Assembly (NCBI RefSeq): GCF_018524365.1
Contig: NZ_JAEKFT010000009.1
Span: 96,344 to 160,343, forward strand
DNA from: Denitromonas iodatirespirans
GTDB taxonomy: Bacteria; Pseudomonadota; Gammaproteobacteria; Burkholderiales; Rhodocyclaceae
Length of the DNA stretch: 64,000 bases
Direction: 5' to 3'
Positions 40,686 through 51,266 of this stretch are shown in pieces; within the stretch, counting starts at the first letter, position 1; each line of letters begins with the position of its first letter. Under the pieces are notes generated by a model. It saw only the letters and a program-made list of their open reading frames with translations. It did not search any database and was not told where the DNA came from. The position numbers and the translations under genes were made by a program.

Positions 40686-42038
40686 ATGCATTTCAGGCTC
40701 CAGAAAGGCTTGGATCTACCCATCAGCGGAGTGCCTGAGCAGCGCATCCATGAGGCAGTGCCAGTTCAGCATGTTGCGGTCGTCGGTGTGGACTACATCG
40801 ACCTCAAGCCGACCATGCGCGTTGCCGAGGGCGATCGCGTCAAGCGCGGTCAGGCGTTGTTCGAGCACAAGAAGTTGCCGGGTGTGTGTTTCACCGCACC
40901 CGCCGGCGGCGAAGTCGTTGCCATCCACCGTGGCGCGCGTCGCGCGCTGCTGTCGGCGGTCATCCGGATCGATGACGCCGAGGAGGCGGTGGATTTCGGG
41001 GCACACGATGCGGCCGCACTCGCCGGTCTGGACCGTCAACAAGTCGTGGCGCAGCTTTGTGCGTCGGGTTTGTGGACGACCTTGCGCACACGTCCGTTCA
41101 GCAAGGTGCCCGATCCTGACAACACGCCCGATGCCATCCTCGTCACCGCCATGGACACCAATCCGCTGGCTGCCGACGTGGCCCTGGTGGTGGCTCAGCA
41201 CCCGGTCGATTTCCAGAATGGCCTGACGGTCCTGTCGCACCTGACCGAGGGTGCGGTCTGGGTGTGTGCCTCTTCCGGCGCCAAGATCGCGCTGCCGGAC
41301 GGCGTGTCGCAGATCAAGCGGGCCGATTTCGACGGGCCGCATCCGGCAGGCCTGCCGGGCACGCATATCCATTTTCTGACGCCGGTCAGCGAGCGGCGGT
41401 CGGTGTGGTATGTCGGCGCGCAGGATGTCATTGCCATCGGCAAGCTGTTCACCACCGGGCAGCTCCATGTCGAGCGGGTGGTGTCGCTGGCCGGGCCGGT
41501 GGTCAAGCAGCCGCGCCTGTTGCGTACCCGGGTCGGCGCCAGTCTCGCCGAGCTTACGGAGGGGATGCTGAAAGGGGGCAAGAACCGGGTGATTTCCGGA
41601 TCGGTCTTCGGCGGGCGCACCGCACGCGACGCGTTGGCCTATCTGGGCCCCTTTCACCAGCAGGTCTCCTGCCTGAAGGAGGGCGACGATCGCGAGTTCA
41701 TGCATTTCATGCGCGCTGGGGTCAACAAGCATTCGGTGATGAATATCTTCATCTCCAAGCTGCTGGGCGAAAAGCGTCTGGACATGACCACCACCACCAA
41801 CGGCAGCCCGCGGGCCATGGTGCCGATCGGCAACTACGAAGAGGTGATGCCGCTGGACATCCTCCCGACCCAGCTGCTGCGCTATCTGGTCGTGGGCGAT
41901 ACCGAAATGGCACAGAAGCTCGGTGCGCTCGAGCTGGACGAAGACGATCTGGCGCTGTGCACCTATGTGTGCGCCGGCAAATATGAATACGGTCCGATCC
42001 TGCGGGATACCCTGGCCCGCATCGAGAAGGAAGGCTGA
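40686..42038 (+). CDS. nqrA: Na+-translocating NADH:quinone reductase subunit A
   Basis: 450 residues, the usual length. Starts [19 protein letters not shown] and has [20 protein letters not shown] and [21 protein letters not shown], typical NqrA motifs. Peripheral cytoplasmic subunit of the Nqr complex, which couples NADH oxidation by ubiquinone to sodium export. First of six structural genes in nqrABCDEF order, 2 nt before nqrB. Confidence 0.95.
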   Translation: MHFRLQKGLDLPISGVPEQRIHEAVPVQHVAVVGVDYIDLKPTMRVAEGDRVKRGQALFEHKKLPGVCFTAPAGGEVVAIHRGARRALLSAVIRIDDAEEAVDFGAHDAAALAGLDRQQVVAQLCASGLWTTLRTRPFSKVPDPDNTPDAILVTAMDTNPLAADVALVVAQHPVDFQNGLTVLSHLTEGAVWVCASSGAKIALPDGVSQIKRADFDGPHPAGLPGTHIHFLTPVSERRSVWYVGAQDVIAIGKLFTTGQLHVERVVSLAGPVVKQPRLLRTRVGASLAELTEGMLKGGKNRVISGSVFGGRTARDALAYLGPFHQQVSCLKEGDDREFMHFMRAGVNKHSVMNIFISKLLGEKRLDMTTTTNGSPRAMVPIGNYEEVMPLDILPTQLLRYLVVGDTEMAQKLGALELDEDDLALCTYVCAGKYEYGPILRDTLARIEKEG

Positions 42039-42040
42039 GC

Positions 42041-43252
42041 ATGGGGCTGCGTCAATACCTCGATTCGATCGAGCACCATTTTGTCAAAGGCGGCAAGCAC
42101 GAGAAGTGGTATGCACTTTTCGAGGCGGTCGATACCTTTTTCTACCGTCCCGGGAGCGTGACCCGGTCGAACGCCCATGTGCGTGACGGCATCGACCTGA
42201 AGCGGATCATGATCACGGTGTGGTTGTGCACCTTCCCGGCGATGTTCTTCGGCATGTGGAACGTGGGCTTCCAGGCCAATACGGCGCTGGCGGCCAATGC
42301 CGACCTGATGGCGTCGCTGGAGGGCTGGCGGATCGGGTTCATCCAGTCGCTGGCGGGATTCGATCCGGGCAGCGTGTGGGACAACCTGGTACACGGGGCC
42401 GCGTATTTCCTGCCCATCTATTTCGTGACCTTCGTGGTCGGCGGGTTCTGGGAGGTGTTGTTTGCCGCGGTGCGCCGGCATGAGGTGAACGAGGGCTTCT
42501 TCGTCACGGGCGTGCTGTTCGCGCTCACGCTCCCGCCGTCGATCCCGCTGTGGCAGGTGGCGCTGGGCATCAGCTTCGGCGTGGTGATCGGCAAGGAAGT
42601 GTTCGGCGGTACCGGCAAAAACTTCCTGAACCCGGCGCTGGCCGGACGGGCCTTCCTGTTCTTTGCCTATCCGGCGCAGATGTCGGGCGATGCGGTATGG
42701 ACCGCGGTCGACGGCTACACCAGTGCCACGGCACTGGCCAACGGCGCGGCCGGCGGCGTGGACGCGATCGTCATGGCCGGGCTGAGCTGGACCGATGCTT
42801 TCCTCGGCTTCATGCAAGGATCGATCGGCGAGACCAGCACGCTGGCCATCCTGATCGGCGGCATTGCGCTGCTGATCATGAAGATCGCCGCCTGGCGCAT
42901 CGTCGCCGGGGTGATGCTGGGCATGATCGGCATCAGCCTGCTGTTCAACGCCATCGGCTCCGACACCAACCCGATGTTCGCCATGCCGTGGTACTGGCAT
43001 CTGGTGCTGGGCGGATTTACGTTCGGCATGATGTTCATGGCCACCGACCCGATTTCGGCGTCGATGACCAATACCGGCAAGTGGATTTTCGGCGCCATCA
43101 TCGGTGGCATGGCGGTGATGATCCGCGTGGTCAACCCGGCCTTCCCCGAAGGCATGATGCTGGCGATCTTGTTCGGCAACCTGTGCGCACCGCTGATCGA
43201 CCATTTCGTGGTGCAGGCAAACATCAAGCGGAGGCTGGCGCGCAATGTCTAA
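42041..43252 (+). CDS. nqrB: Na+-translocating NADH:quinone reductase subunit B
   Basis: 403 residues with about ten membrane helices. Soluble opening [13 protein letters not shown], then helices with [28 protein letters not shown]. The covalent FMN is expected on Thr of the conserved SAT segment ([12 protein letters not shown]). It holds riboflavin/FMN and the quinone site region. Its end overlaps nqrC by 8 bp. Confidence 0.95.
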   Translation: MGLRQYLDSIEHHFVKGGKHEKWYALFEAVDTFFYRPGSVTRSNAHVRDGIDLKRIMITVWLCTFPAMFFGMWNVGFQANTALAANADLMASLEGWRIGFIQSLAGFDPGSVWDNLVHGAAYFLPIYFVTFVVGGFWEVLFAAVRRHEVNEGFFVTGVLFALTLPPSIPLWQVALGISFGVVIGKEVFGGTGKNFLNPALAGRAFLFFAYPAQMSGDAVWTAVDGYTSATALANGAAGGVDAIVMAGLSWTDAFLGFMQGSIGETSTLAILIGGIALLIMKIAAWRIVAGVMLGMIGISLLFNAIGSDTNPMFAMPWYWHLVLGGFTFGMMFMATDPISASMTNTGKWIFGAIIGGMAVMIRVVNPAFPEGMMLAILFGNLCAPLIDHFVVQANIKRRLARNV

Positions 43253-44030
43253 CAAGGAAACGACCTCCCGGACGCTGATGGTCGCGCTGGCGGTCAGTCT
43301 GGTCAGCTCGATCTTCGTGGCCGGCGCGGCGGTGTCGCTCAAGCCGATCCAGATCGAGAACCGTCAACTCGACAAGCAGCGCAGCATCCTGGCCATCGCC
43401 GGGCTCGGCGAGCAGGGCATGAGCGGCAGCGACGTCAAGCGCGTGTTCGGTGAGAAGATCTCCGCCAAGGTGGTGGATCTGGAGACGGGCGAGTATGTCG
43501 ACAAGTTCGATCCTGCCACCTTCGATCCGCTCAAGGCGGCGCGCGACCCGAAGCTGTCCGAAGCGCTGCCGGGCAGCGAGGATATCGCCCTGATCAAACG
43601 GCGTGAGCGCTACACCACGGTGTACACGGTGGAGCAGGACGGCAAGCTCGAGTCGCTGATCCTGCCGATCCGCGGCTACGGGCTGTGGTCGACGCTGCAC
43701 GGCTTCATCGCCGTCAAGGCCGATTTGAACACCGTGGTCGGTCTCGGCTTCTATCAACATGCCGAAACGCCGGGCCTCGGCGGCGAGGTGGACAATCCGA
43801 AGTGGAAGGCCATCTGGCCGGGCAAGCAGCTCTTCGACGATACCGGCAAGCCGGTGATCCACATCGTCAAGGGCGGTGTCGATCCGGCCAGTGCGTCGGC
43901 GGTGCATCAGGTCGATGCGCTCGCCGGGGCGACGCTGACCAGCAACGGCGTGGATCGCTTGCTGCAATTCTGGCTGGGTGAGCAGGGCTTTGGCCCGTAT
44001 CTGGCAAAACTGCGTTCACAGGGGGTCTGA
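43245..44030 (+). CDS. nqrC: Na+-translocating NADH:quinone reductase subunit C
   Basis: 261 residues, one N-terminal membrane helix and a large periplasmic FMN domain. Flavin-attachment Thr in the motif [32 protein letters not shown] is family-typical. Attachment of the FMN needs the ApbE flavin transferase, which is not in this cluster. Confidence 0.95.
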   Translation: MSNKETTSRTLMVALAVSLVSSIFVAGAAVSLKPIQIENRQLDKQRSILAIAGLGEQGMSGSDVKRVFGEKISAKVVDLETGEYVDKFDPATFDPLKAARDPKLSEALPGSEDIALIKRRERYTTVYTVEQDGKLESLILPIRGYGLWSTLHGFIAVKADLNTVVGLGFYQHAETPGLGGEVDNPKWKAIWPGKQLFDDTGKPVIHIVKGGVDPASASAVHQVDALAGATLTSNGVDRLLQFWLGEQGFGPYLAKLRSQGV

Positions 44031-44032
44031 CC

Positions 44033-44701
44033 ATGGCACAACCCACCGTCAAGGAAGTACTGTTCAATCCGGTTTTCAACAACAACCCGATCGGGCTGCA
44101 GATTCTCGGCATCTGTTCGGCGCTGGCGGTCACGTCCAATCTCAAGACGGCGCTGGTGATGTCGATCGCGCTGACACTGGTCACCGCGTTCTCGAACCTG
44201 TTCATCTCGATGATCCGCAAGCAGATCCCCAGCTCGATCCGCATGATCGTGCAGATGGTGATCATCGCCTCGCTGGTGATCGTGGTCGACCAGATCCTCC
44301 GCGCCTATGCCTTCGGCCTGGCCAAGCAGCTGTCGGTGTTCGTCGGCCTGATCATCACCAACTGCATCGTCATGGGTCGGGCCGAAGCCTTCGCCATGCA
44401 GAACCCGCCGATGCTCTCGTTCATGGACGGTATCGGCAACGGCCTGGGCTATAGCGTGATGCTCATCGTACTGGGCGTGATTCGCGAACTGCTCGGTGCC
44501 GGCAAGCTGATGGGTTTCGAGGTGCTGTCGCTGGCCAAGGATGGCGGCTGGTATGTGCCCAACGGCTTGCTGCTGCTGCCGCCGTCGGCCTTCTTCCTGA
44601 TCGGCCTGATCATCTGGGGGCTGCGGACCTGGAAGAAGAGCCAGGTCGAAGCGCCCACCTTCACGATTGCCCCGCAAGTGGCCAACCAGGAGGCTCACTG
44701 A
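44033..44701 (+). CDS. nqrD: Na+-translocating NADH:quinone reductase subunit D
   Basis: 222 residues, six membrane helices. Conserved [25 protein letters not shown] and [17 protein letters not shown], including the Cys that helps bind the Fe site shared with NqrE. It begins 2 nt after nqrC and ends 1 nt before nqrE. Confidence 0.95.
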   Translation: MAQPTVKEVLFNPVFNNNPIGLQILGICSALAVTSNLKTALVMSIALTLVTAFSNLFISMIRKQIPSSIRMIVQMVIIASLVIVVDQILRAYAFGLAKQLSVFVGLIITNCIVMGRAEAFAMQNPPMLSFMDGIGNGLGYSVMLIVLGVIRELLGAGKLMGFEVLSLAKDGGWYVPNGLLLLPPSAFFLIGLIIWGLRTWKKSQVEAPTFTIAPQVANQEAH

Positions 44702-44702
44702 C

Positions 44703-45311
<609 letters not shown>

Positions 45312-45326
45312 GGACGGAACGACTCA

Positions 45327-46553
45327 ATGAACAATCTGGAAATCATCCTCGCAATCGGGATGTTCACCGCGATCGTCCTGGCCCTCGTCGTCTTCATCTT
45401 GATGGCGCGCGCCCGGCTGGTCTCCAGCGGTGATATCACGATCGACATCAACGGCGAGCACAAGCTGACGGTGCCGGCCGGCGGCAAGCTGCTGCAAACA
45501 CTGGCCAACCACAACATCTTCCTGTCGTCCGCCTGCGGCGGCGGTGGTACCTGCGCCCAGTGCAAGTGCATCGTGGAGGAGGGCGGCGGTGAAATGCTGC
45601 CCACCGAAGAATCGCACTTCACCAAGCGTCAGCGTCTCGAAGGCTGGCGCCTGTCCTGCCAGACCCCGGTCAAGCAGGACATGAAGGTCGAAGTGCCCGA
45701 AGAGGTGTTCGGCGTCAAGAAATGGGAGTGCACCGTCGAGTCCAACCCGAACGTCGCCACCTTCATCAAGGAGCTCACGCTGCGCCTGCCCGAGGGCGAG
45801 AACGTCGACTTCCGGGCCGGCGGCTACGTGCAGCTCGAATGCCCGCCGCATGTGGTCAAGTACAAGGATTTCGACATCGAAGAGCGCTTCCACGGCGACT
45901 GGGACAAGTTCAACCTCTGGCGCTTCGTCTCCAAGGTGGACGAGACCGTCATCCGCGCCTACTCGATGGCCAACTATCCCGAAGAGCGGGGCGTGGTGAA
46001 GTTCAACATCCGCGTTGCATCGCCCCCGCCCAGCCGCGACGACATTCCGCCGGGGCAGATGTCCTCGTGGGTGTTCGGTCTCAAACCGGGTGACAAGGTC
46101 ACGGTGTATGGGCCGTTCGGCGAGTTCTTCGCGCGCGAGACCGATAACGAGATGGTGTTCGTCGGTGGCGGTGCCGGCATGGCGCCGATGCGCTCGCATA
46201 TCTTCGACCAGCTCAAGCGGCTCAAGAGCACGCGCAAGATCACCTTCTGGTACGGTGCCCGCTCGCTGCGCGAGACCTTCTATGTCGACGAGTTCAACAA
46301 GCTGCAGGAAGAAAATCCGAATTTCACCTGGCATCTGGCCTTGTCGGATCCCTTGCCCGAAGACAACTGGACGGGTTACACCGGCTTCATCCACAACGTG
46401 CTCTACGAGAACTACCTCAAGGACCACCCGGCCCCCGAAGATTGCGAGTTCTATATGTGTGGCCCCCCGATGATGAACTCGGCGGTGATCAACATGCTGG
46501 TCGAGCTCGGGGTCGAGCGTGAAAACATCATGCTCGACGACTTCGGCGGTTGA
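45327..46553 (+). CDS. nqrF: Na+-translocating NADH:quinone reductase subunit F
   Basis: 408 residues. N-terminal anchor helix (5-25), [2Fe-2S] domain with [12 protein letters not shown] plus a fourth Cys (LSCQTPV), FAD site [11 protein letters not shown], and the NADH-binding [17 protein letters not shown]. The electron-entry subunit. Separated from nqrE by 15 nt and followed by the maturation gene nqrM. Confidence 0.95.
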   Translation: MNNLEIILAIGMFTAIVLALVVFILMARARLVSSGDITIDINGEHKLTVPAGGKLLQTLANHNIFLSSACGGGGTCAQCKCIVEEGGGEMLPTEESHFTKRQRLEGWRLSCQTPVKQDMKVEVPEEVFGVKKWECTVESNPNVATFIKELTLRLPEGENVDFRAGGYVQLECPPHVVKYKDFDIEERFHGDWDKFNLWRFVSKVDETVIRAYSMANYPEERGVVKFNIRVASPPPSRDDIPPGQMSSWVFGLKPGDKVTVYGPFGEFFARETDNEMVFVGGGAGMAPMRSHIFDQLKRLKSTRKITFWYGARSLRETFYVDEFNKLQEENPNFTWHLALSDPLPEDNWTGYTGFIHNVLYENYLKDHPAPEDCEFYMCGPPMMNSAVINMLVELGVERENIMLDDFGG

Positions 46554-46582
46554 CCGGGTTGCCGCGGGTGTAGGAGGTCGAA

Positions 46583-46783
46583 ATGAGTGTTTTTGTCGTT
46601 ACCTTTGGGGTGATCCTGCTGGCCGTGCTGGCCATGGCCATCGGCGTCATTGCCGGGCGCAAACCGATCGGCGGCAGCTGCGGCGGCCTTGGGGCGGTCG
46701 GCCTCGAGTGCGAGGCCGGCTGTGCCAAGCCCTGCCCGAAGCGTCGTGCCCGCATGAAAGCGCAGGCGGAAGAAGAGGAATAA
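46583..46783 (+). CDS. nqrM: Na+-Nqr maturation protein NqrM
   Basis: 66 residues: one membrane helix (about 3-25) and a short tail with four cysteines (GGSCGG, LECEAGC, KPCPKR). This is the pattern of NqrM (DUF539), needed to deliver iron to the NqrD/E site. It lies directly after nqrF. Confidence 0.92.
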   Translation: MSVFVVTFGVILLAVLAMAIGVIAGRKPIGGSCGGLGAVGLECEAGCAKPCPKRRARMKAQAEEEE

Positions 46784-46785
46784 AC

Positions 46786-47181
46786 ATGCTGCGTTCGTTG
46801 AAGGTCAAGGATTACATGACGCGGGATCCGCTGTCGTTCAAGCCGCAGATGGAGGTCCTCGAGGCCGTCCATCTGTTGCTCACGCATGAGTTGAGCGGTG
46901 CGCCGGTGGTGGACGATACCGGTCGGCTGGTCGGCTTCCTGTCGGAGCGCGATTGCCTCAAGGCGGCGCTCAATGCATCCTATTACGAAGAGTTCGGCGG
47001 TCAGGTCTCGCAGTTCATGACCGCACCGGCGGTCTCCATCGATGCCGAATCCACCCTGACCGATGCTGCCGAGATGTTCGTCTCACAGCATCGGCGCTGC
47101 TATCCGGTGATGGAAGACGGTCGCCTGGTCGGGCAGCTTTCGCGCCACGACACGCTGGCGGCACTCGAACGGCTCTGGTAA
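46786..47181 (+). CDS. CBS-pair domain protein
   Basis: 131 residues made of two CBS motifs (VKDYMTRDPLSFKP to SERDCLKAAL, and SQFMTAPAVSIDAESTL to SRHDTLAALERLW). Such pairs bind adenine nucleotides and regulate partner enzymes. It starts 2 nt after nqrM, hence is probably in the nqr transcript and may sense energy charge. No enzymatic domain. Confidence 0.8.
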   Translation: MLRSLKVKDYMTRDPLSFKPQMEVLEAVHLLLTHELSGAPVVDDTGRLVGFLSERDCLKAALNASYYEEFGGQVSQFMTAPAVSIDAESTLTDAAEMFVSQHRRCYPVMEDGRLVGQLSRHDTLAALERLW

Positions 47182-47322
47182 GCCAATGACCGGGGCGCGC
47201 GCGGGTTTGCCCGGGAGTGGCAGATCTCGGCACTTCCGTGCTGCGTCGATTCGCCTCGGCGCATCGCGAAGCACGGTCGTCTTCACCCGGCGGGCGGTCG
47301 GTGCGTCCCCTCAGGGGCGGCC

Positions 47323-48552
47323 ATGGCGCTGATCGTCCAGAAATACGGCGGAACCTCGGTCGGCACGCCGGAGCGCATCCAGCATGTCGCCCGGCGTGTT
47401 GCGCGCGCGCAGGCCGAAGGGCATCAGGTGGTGGTCGTGGTGTCGGCCATGAGTGGCGAGACCAACCGGCTGATCGCCCTGAGCCGGGGCATCACGGCCA
47501 ATCCCGATCCGCGTGAGCTGGATGTGGTGGTGTCCACCGGCGAGCAGGTCACCATCGGCCTGCTGTGCATGGCGCTGCATGCCATCGGCGTCAAGGCCAA
47601 GAGCTATACCGGCGCCCAGGTGCGCATCCTGACCGACAGCGCGCACACCAAGGCGCGCATTCTGTCCATCGACGGGACGACCCTGCGCCGCGATCTGGAG
47701 GCGGGGCATGTGGTGGTGGTCGCCGGTTTCCAAGGCGTCGACGGCGCCGGCAACATCACCACCCTGGGGCGCGGCGGTTCCGATACCACCGGCGTGGCCC
47801 TGGCCGCCGCGCTGCAGGCCGACGAGTGCCAGATCTACACCGATGTAGACGGTGTCTACACCACCGATCCGCGCATCGTGCCCGAGGCGCGCAAGCTCGA
47901 GCGCATCACCTTCGAAGAAATGCTGGAGATGGCGAGTCTCGGCTCGAAGGTGTTGCAGATTCGCTCGGTCGAGTTTGCCGGCAAGTACAAGGTCAAATTG
48001 CGGGTGCTGTCGAGTTTCGCGGAGGGCGGCGAAGGCACTTTGATCACCACCGAGGATGAACGTCCCATGGAACAGCCGATCATTTCCGGCATCGCCTTCA
48101 ACCGTGACGAGGCCAAGCTGACCGTGCTCGGCGTGCCCGACAAGCCGGGCACCGCCTATTGCATCCTCGGCCCGATCGCCGAGGCCAATATTGATGTCGA
48201 CATGATCATCCAGAACGTCAGCCACGACGGCACGACCGACCTGTCGTGCACCGTGAGCCGTGGCGATCACGACAGGGCGATGGCGATTCTCGAACAGGTG
48301 CGCGAGCAGATCGGCGCACGCGACATCCTGAGCGACACGACCATGGCCAAGGTGTCGATCGTCGGGGTCGGCATGCGCTCGCACCCGGGCGTGGCCTCCT
48401 TGATGTTCCGCACGCTGGCCGCAGAGAGCATCAATATCCAGATGATCTCGACCTCCGAAATCAAGATTTCGGTGGTCATCGACGAGAAGTACCTGGAACT
48501 GGCGGTACGCGTGCTGCACAAGGCTTTCGGGCTGGATGGCGTGGCGTCTTAA
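47323..48552 (+). CDS. lysC: Aspartate kinase
   Basis: 409 residues, monofunctional. Kinase domain opens VQKYGGTSVGTPERI, with VVSTGEQVTIGLL and GFQGVDGAGNITTLGRGGSDTT. Two C-terminal ACT domains (about 265-409) bind lysine or threonine for feedback. Catalyses the first step from aspartate to lysine, methionine and threonine. Followed by three tRNA genes. Confidence 0.95.
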   Translation: MALIVQKYGGTSVGTPERIQHVARRVARAQAEGHQVVVVVSAMSGETNRLIALSRGITANPDPRELDVVVSTGEQVTIGLLCMALHAIGVKAKSYTGAQVRILTDSAHTKARILSIDGTTLRRDLEAGHVVVVAGFQGVDGAGNITTLGRGGSDTTGVALAAALQADECQIYTDVDGVYTTDPRIVPEARKLERITFEEMLEMASLGSKVLQIRSVEFAGKYKVKLRVLSSFAEGGEGTLITTEDERPMEQPIISGIAFNRDEAKLTVLGVPDKPGTAYCILGPIAEANIDVDMIIQNVSHDGTTDLSCTVSRGDHDRAMAILEQVREQIGARDILSDTTMAKVSIVGVGMRSHPGVASLMFRTLAAESINIQMISTSEIKISVVIDEKYLELAVRVLHKAFGLDGVAS

Positions 48553-48603
48553 ACTGGTTTGACCCCGGGGCGCGAAACCGATATGATCGCGGCCCTGTGG
48601 TGA

Positions 48604-48696
48604 GGAGACGTGGCCGAGAGGTCGAAGGCACTCCCCTGCTAAGGGAGCATACCGTCAAAAACGGTATCGAGGGTTCGAATCCCTCCGTCTCCGCCA
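48604..48696 (+). tRNA. tRNA-Ser (anticodon GCT)
   Basis: 93 nt including CCA. Acceptor GGAGACG pairs with CGTCTCC; the anticodon loop CTGCTAA, between CTCCC and GGGAG, gives GCT, reading AGC/AGU codons. A long variable arm (ACCGT / ACGGT) and T-loop GTTCGAATC are present. Confidence 0.95.
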
Positions 48697-48705
48697 CACA
48701 GATGC

Positions 48706-48734
48706 TTTACGGCGTTTATTCTTCATCGTATAAT
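48706..48734 (+). promoter_or_regulatory. Promoter of the first tRNA-Arg
   Basis: TTTACG (48706-48711), a 17-bp spacer and a perfect TATAAT (48729-48734), starting just ahead of the tRNA at 48751. Confidence 0.6.
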
Positions 48735-48750
48735 CGCTGGCTTCGCGGTT

Positions 48751-48827
48751 GCGCTCGTAGCTCAGTTGGATAGAGTACCTGGCTACGAACCAGGGGGTCG
48801 TGGGTTCGAATCCTGCCGAGCGCGCCA
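48751..48827 (+). tRNA. tRNA-Arg (anticodon ACG), copy 1
   Basis: 77 nt including CCA. Acceptor GCGCTCG / CGAGCGC, D arm with GCTCAGTTGGATAGAG, anticodon loop CTACGAA between CCTGG and CCAGG, T loop GTTCGAATC. Identical to the copy at 48911. Confidence 0.95.
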
Positions 48828-48845
48828 CACAGAACAAGCAGTTTG

Positions 48846-48872
48846 AAAAGCCGCGGAACGCGCGGCTTTTTT
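48846..48872 (+). terminator. Terminator between the tRNA-Arg copies
   Basis: AAAAGCCGCG pairs with CGCGGCTTTT around GAACG, with further T residues after it. Confidence 0.7.
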
Positions 48873-48910
48873 AGTCCGGTGGTCGGGTTGTCTGACCCCA
48901 AGCCGGCAAC

Positions 48911-48987
48911 GCGCTCGTAGCTCAGTTGGATAGAGTACCTGGCTACGAACCAGGGGGTCGTGGGTTCGAATCCTGCCGAGCGCGCCA
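48911..48987 (+). tRNA. tRNA-Arg (anticodon ACG), copy 2
   Basis: Exact duplicate of the 77-nt gene at 48751-48827, including its CCA end. Confidence 0.95.
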
Positions 48988-48996
48988 GTTTGATCG

Positions 48997-49027
48997 CACA
49001 GGGCACTTCTTTCGGAAGTGCCCTGTG
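48997..49027. terminator. Hairpin after tRNA-Arg copy 2
   Basis: Perfect 13-bp stem CACAGGGCACTTC / GAAGTGCCCTGTG with loop TTTCG. It lies between tRNA-Arg and a convergent gene. No long T-run, so termination is probable but not certain. Confidence 0.6.
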
Positions 49028-49043
49028 TCATTTCAGGTCCGCC

Positions 49044-50255
49044 TTACAGTTCCTCATCGACATACGCAATGTGGCGGAAGTAGTGATGGCCCTCGAAGGA
49101 CGCGCCGAGCGAGCCGATGAGGATGCCGAACGACGCGATCAATTGCCCCAGGGCGACATAGTGGCCCGCGCCGATCGGTCCGGTGACCGATGGCGCCCAG
49201 CCACTCACCAGCGCCGGACTGAACAGCAGATGCGCGGCGATCAGGCTCAGCGACAGCAGTAGCAGATAGGTGCTCGCCATGCCGAGGAACACCACCAGCG
49301 TGATCGCGGTGTTAGTCAGCACGATCTGCTCGGACAAGTGCCCGCGGGCGCGGCGCAGCAGCAGCTTCTGGCGGCGGAGGATGAAGACCGAGGTGCCGAC
49401 CAGGATCGCCAGCGAGAGTGCGCTCATGCGCCCGAGCGGCTGCCCCAGGCCGAGATCCCAGGCTTCGGCCGTCATCATCAAAATCAACAGTGTCGACACC
49501 GCACCGGTGGTGAGGCGATTGAGCCGGATCGGAAACTGCCAGGGCTCGGCCTGGATGACCGCGCTGAAGATGTCGCCGCGCAAATGCCAGATGGCCAGCA
49601 GGTAAAAGCCGAGCATCCCGGTCGTGCTCGATTGCGGACGCTCTTCGAGGCGGATGTCCGCGACGTCATCCAGTTCGGCGCCGAGCGCGTCGACCGTCGC
49701 CGGGTCGAAGTGGTCCATGGCGTCGAGCGCCTCGGCCTCGGTGGGGGCGGACATGTAGTCCGTCGCCTCGGCACGATGCTCGATGCCGTTCAGATCGCCC
49801 AGCAGATGCAGGAACAGGTGGCAGAGTCGCTCGGCCTGTGCCGCATGGTCGGTGGCCTTCGCAGCGCCGTCATGCGGCAGCAGGCGGGCCAGCGACACCA
49901 CGGCAACCGACAGCGCCCGGGAGGGCATGGCGAAGGCGTAGGACTTGTAATAGGTCTGGAGATCGGCCGAGGTGATGACGAAGCTGAAGTCCCAGCCGCG
50001 TTCGTCATGCTCGACCAATCCCTCCTGCAGCAACAACGACCCCTCGCACGGGCTGTGTAGGACGGCCTTGGGGCGACGGATCACCGTCAGCTGCCAGTCG
50101 AAGCGAGGAAACAGTTCGCCGAGGCGGTCGAGCACGCGCTGGCGGGCCAGGCGCAATACCTCGGCAGCCTCCGGGCCGGGTTCGCCGAAGACCAGCCAGC
50201 CCAGATCGAGGGGGCGCCGTTCGTTCGGTGTCGTGGCTGCGGTGTCGTTGGTCAT
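49044..50255 (-). CDS. Membrane protein of unknown function
   Basis: 403 residues. The first 215 or so are soluble, with LDLGWLVFGEPGPEAAEVLRLARQRV, a region (YYKSYAFAMPSRALSVAVVSLARLL) that could be part of a degenerate enzyme or lipid-associated domain, and an acidic stretch. The last 190 residues hold about four or five membrane helices. I do not recognise the family. It is a single gene between tRNA-Arg and the aconitase remnant. Confidence 0.75.
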   Translation of the reverse strand: MTNDTAATTPNERRPLDLGWLVFGEPGPEAAEVLRLARQRVLDRLGELFPRFDWQLTVIRRPKAVLHSPCEGSLLLQEGLVEHDERGWDFSFVITSADLQTYYKSYAFAMPSRALSVAVVSLARLLPHDGAAKATDHAAQAERLCHLFLHLLGDLNGIEHRAEATDYMSAPTEAEALDAMDHFDPATVDALGAELDDVADIRLEERPQSSTTGMLGFYLLAIWHLRGDIFSAVIQAEPWQFPIRLNRLTTGAVSTLLILMMTAEAWDLGLGQPLGRMSALSLAILVGTSVFILRRQKLLLRRARGHLSEQIVLTNTAITLVVFLGMASTYLLLLSLSLIAAHLLFSPALVSGWAPSVTGPIGAGHYVALGQLIASFGILIGSLGASFEGHHYFRHIAYVDEEL

Positions 50256-50300
50256 TGGTGTTCCGAGCGATGGAGTGCGCCGCGCTGCCGTCCCACGGGG

Positions 50301-50729
50301 TCAGTGCACGACCGGCGGGCCGTCTTGCGTCAGCGCTTCGTCAAGCCGGTGCGGGGCCAGGATGTCATCCCGTTCGATCGGCTCAAAGTCCGCTGGGTCG
50401 TCGAAGCCCAGGGGCCGGATGCCGACATTGATCAGGTTCTGCCGGTGGATCCGTGCAAAGCGCTTGGCCGGCAACGCGCGCCAGCCGAGAAAGCGCGGTG
50501 CGATGGCCGCGTGCTCGCCGCTCGATCCCTGGCCGGCCAGGCAACGCCGCACCCCGTTGTCGGACGGAAACACCGTCGCCGTGGCGCCCAGTTCAGCGCC
50601 CATGGCCAGCATGCAGGTGGCGTCCTGTGTCAAGGTTTGGTCGATCCGCAGGGTGATCTCCTCGCCCGGGCTCATGCGCCCGTCGAGGCAGTGATCCGCG
50701 ATGAGCTTTTGGGTCGCATTGCGTTTCAT
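50301..50729 (-). pseudogene. Aconitase remnant, in-frame internally deleted
   Basis: 142 codons remain. Residues 1-43 match the N-terminus of the roughly 640-residue aconitases (MKRNATQKLI, EITLRIDQTLTQDAT), residues 44-68 match an interior segment (MGAELGATATVFPSD), and residues 69-142 match the C-terminal swivel domain (GSSxEHAAIAPRFLGWRA, FARIHRQNLINVGIRPLGFDDPADF). About 500 residues, including the Fe-S cysteines of the active site, are gone, yet the junctions keep the frame. A product could be made but cannot be an aconitase. Confidence 0.8.
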
Positions 50730-51154
50730 CGTGGCTCCAGGGATTCGGGCGCGGCGCGGGGGGATCGCGAACCGCATGTCGGTTTCAAATGGGACAAACC
50801 ATGCGGCGCGCTGTTCCCGCGCCATGCGGTTGAACTGCCGCGGCGAGCCAATGACTAACGGATCACCAGCGGCCGTGACAACGCCTGGCTTGCCTTTGGC
50901 ATAGGCGTTTGCCCGCTGCGCGACGCCAGCCAGTAGCCGAAAGGAGAGCAATGATCCTAGAAACCGCAGTTGACCGCTTGTGCCCATGAGCAAGGTATTG
51001 AACATGCGAACCTTTTCGGCTTCGAGGCCGATCACCCGGTGGGTGACAGCGCTACGCACCCGATTGCACGTCTGGCGGGCCGCCTGGCCGCGTAGCTCCT
51101 CCTTACAGCGTGCAGGCTGTGCGTCGTCGGGCCTTGCCCACCCGCTCGCCGGGC
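50730..51154. other. Region upstream of the aconitase remnant, no gene seen
   Basis: The frame of the remnant stays open leftward to 51059 but the added residues look non-coding. It probably contains the old aconitase promoter and eroded sequence. Confidence 0.4.
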
Positions 51155-51213
51155 CGCCCCAAGAGCGGGTACCGCCCCCTCGGGGGGCAGCGAACGAAGT
51201 GAGCGTGGGGGCC
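51155..51213. repeat. Betaproteobacterial intergenic repeat (REP-like)
   Basis: A GC-rich dyad (CCGCCCCCTCGGGGGGCAG) followed by CGAACGAAGTGAGCG and TGGGGGCC. I recognise this as a short repeat common between genes of betaproteobacteria. Only one copy was noticed in this window. Confidence 0.5.
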
Positions 51214-51266
51214 TGCGCTCATATCGCCAGACGCACACTCGGGCGCGTCCAACTACGGTTGCTAGG

